Positions 5,786 to 6,769 of a stretch of DNA of 6,769 nt are shown here, piece by piece (within the stretch, counting starts at the first letter, position 1; every line of letters starts with the position of its first letter). The notes beneath the pieces were generated by a model that made no database searches, had not been told where the DNA came from, and saw only the letters and a list, made by a program, of their open reading frames with translations. Made by a program: the position numbers and the translations under genes. Source of the stretch: JBFIHZ01 sp041601535 (GTDB taxonomy: Bacteria > Pseudomonadota > Gammaproteobacteria > Xanthomonadales > SZUA-36); the NCBI GenBank assembly GCA_041601535.1, contig JBFIHZ010000233.1, positions 1 through 6,769 on the forward strand. Reading direction: 5' to 3'.

Positions 5786-6769
5786 TCCGAACCTCCCGAC
5801 TGATAGGCATCACGATGCACCGAGCGCATGGCACGGCCGGATGGATCATTCATTTCCTGTAGCGCCTTGTCCCACAAAATCGCTTCCGGCGTGCTGCAGG
5901 CCACGGTCGGCCCGCCCGGCACGGTCTGTGCGGCGGAACTCAGCGGGAAATGTTTCTCGAAAATGGTGCGGAAATAATAGGCTTCCTTGGAAGCCGGCGT
6001 ATTGAATGGAAAGCGGCCTGCCGCACGTGCCATCTCGGCGTCGCTTACCTGGCTGGCGGCATGGTCTTTCACGCCATCGATCCAGCCATAGCCCACGCCA
6101 TCGGAAAACTGTTCTTTCTGCCGCCAGGCAATGGACTCGGGCAGCATGTCGCTGAACGCCTCGCGCAGGATATGCTTTTCGATGCGGCCGTTGCCGATCA
6201 TTTTCTCTTCCGGGTTGATGCTCATGGCCACATCCATAAACGGCGTATCCAGGAAGGGTACGCGGGCCTCCACACCCCAGGCGGCCATGGCCTTGTTGGC
6301 CCGCAGGCAATCATAGCTGTGCAGGCGCGACAGTTTGCGTACGGTTTCCTCGTGGAACGCCTGCGCATTGGGCGCCTTGTGGAAATACAGGTACCCGCCA
6401 AAAATCTCATCCGCGCCTTCACCGGACAACACCATCTTGATACCCATGGCGTGAATTTTCCGCGCCATCAGGTACATGGGCGTGGCGGCGCGAATGGTGG
6501 TCACATCATAGGTTTCGAGGTGATAGATCACCTCGTCCAGCGCATCCAGCCCTTCCTGGATGGTAAAGGTAAAGCCGTGATGCACGGTGCCAATGTGGTC
6601 GGCCGCCAGTTGTGCTGCCGCCAGGTCCGGCGACCCTTCCAGGCCCACTGCGAAGGAGTGCAGGCGGGGCCACCAGGCCGGGCTGCGCTCATCATCGTCC
6701 ACCCGCATGGCCGCATGTCTGGCTGCCAGTGCGGCGGTGATGGATGAATCCAGTCCGCCGGACAGCAAA
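5782..6769 (-). CDS. asnB: Glutamine-hydrolysing asparagine synthase B, C-terminal synthetase domain (5' end outside window)
   Basis: Cytoplasmic enzyme that makes asparagine from aspartate, ATP and ammonia released from glutamine. About 329 C-terminal residues are visible and align closely with the end of E. coli AsnB (554 residues). The N-terminal glutaminase domain with its catalytic Cys, roughly 225-230 residues, lies beyond the right edge. The frame enters at the edge with TTG, which is an internal leucine of LLSGGLDSS and not a start. Landmarks, numbered from that leucine, are the ATP pyrophosphatase loop SGGLDSS (3-9), HSFAVGLEGSPDLAAAQ (37-53), YDVTTIRAATPMYL (87-100), SGEGADEIFGG (115-125), WGVEARVPFLD (164-174), WRQKEQFSDGVGY (215-227) and VPGGPTVACS (283-292). 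The stop TGA at 5782-5784 overlaps the thrA ATG. It is the most upstream visible gene of the thr block, so the promoter is probably outside the window. Confidence 0.96.
   Translation of the reverse strand, partial: LLSGGLDSSITAALAARHAAMRVDDDERSPAWWPRLHSFAVGLEGSPDLAAAQLAADHIGTVHHGFTFTIQEGLDALDEVIYHLETYDVTTIRAATPMYLMARKIHAMGIKMVLSGEGADEIFGGYLYFHKAPNAQAFHEETVRKLSRLHSYDCLRANKAMAAWGVEARVPFLDTPFMDVAMSINPEEKMIGNGRIEKHILREAFSDMLPESIAWRQKEQFSDGVGYGWIDGVKDHAASQVSDAEMARAAGRFPFNTPASKEAYYFRTIFEKHFPLSSAAQTVPGGPTVACSTPEAILWDKALQEMNDPSGRAMRSVHRDAYQSGGSE
5792..5797 (-). promoter_or_regulatory. Ribosome binding site of thrA, inside the end of asnB
   Basis: GGGAGG on the minus strand, with 6 bases before the thrA ATG at 5785. 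It lies within the last codons of asnB, so the final AsnB residues (SGGSE) are encoded by the thrA ribosome site. It fixes the thrA start. It also means thrA can recruit ribosomes itself as well as through coupling to asnB. Confidence 0.88.

Noticed and set aside
6766..6768. TTG at the right edge as a start codon of asnB
   Set aside because: It encodes the internal leucine immediately before the LSGGLDSS pyrophosphatase loop, which lies more than 200 residues into a complete AsnB.

Overview
This 6.8 kb window looks like ordinary chromosome from a GC-rich gammaproteobacterium. Three things point there: a fused aspartokinase-homoserine dehydrogenase of the E. coli ThrA type, a ThrB and a ThrC that both resemble the E. 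coli proteins along their whole length, and an E. coli-type AsnB. The E. coli-like ThrB and ThrC argue against Pseudomonas, which makes threonine with differently built enzymes. I cannot name the genus from sequence alone.

Layout. The left 0.9 kb is on the plus strand: the C-terminal part of a MarR-family regulator, cut by the window edge (1-334), then a small DUF456 membrane protein (421-918). A 102-base gap (919-1020) separates this pair from a convergent minus-strand gene block that fills the rest of the window. Read in the direction of transcription (right to left), the block is asnB (5' end outside the window), thrA, thrB, thrC.

The four minus-strand genes look like one transcription unit. 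asnB/thrA and thrA/thrB each overlap by the four bases ATGA, and thrC starts 26 bases after thrB ends, with its own strong ribosome binding site. The products cover both main fates of aspartate: AsnB amidates it to asparagine. ThrA phosphorylates it and later reduces the semialdehyde to homoserine, ThrB phosphorylates homoserine, and ThrC turns the phosphate ester into threonine.

The most notable point is that asnB sits directly upstream of thrA, overlapping it, exactly where enterobacteria carry the thrL leader and attenuator. No leader peptide or attenuator can fit there, so any transcriptional control must lie upstream of asnB, outside the window, or inside the asnB reading frame. A second point is an unusual variant of a conserved aspartokinase segment in ThrA. 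I found no rRNA, tRNA, CRISPR array, insertion sequence, phage gene or defence system, and nothing that looks like an undescribed system.
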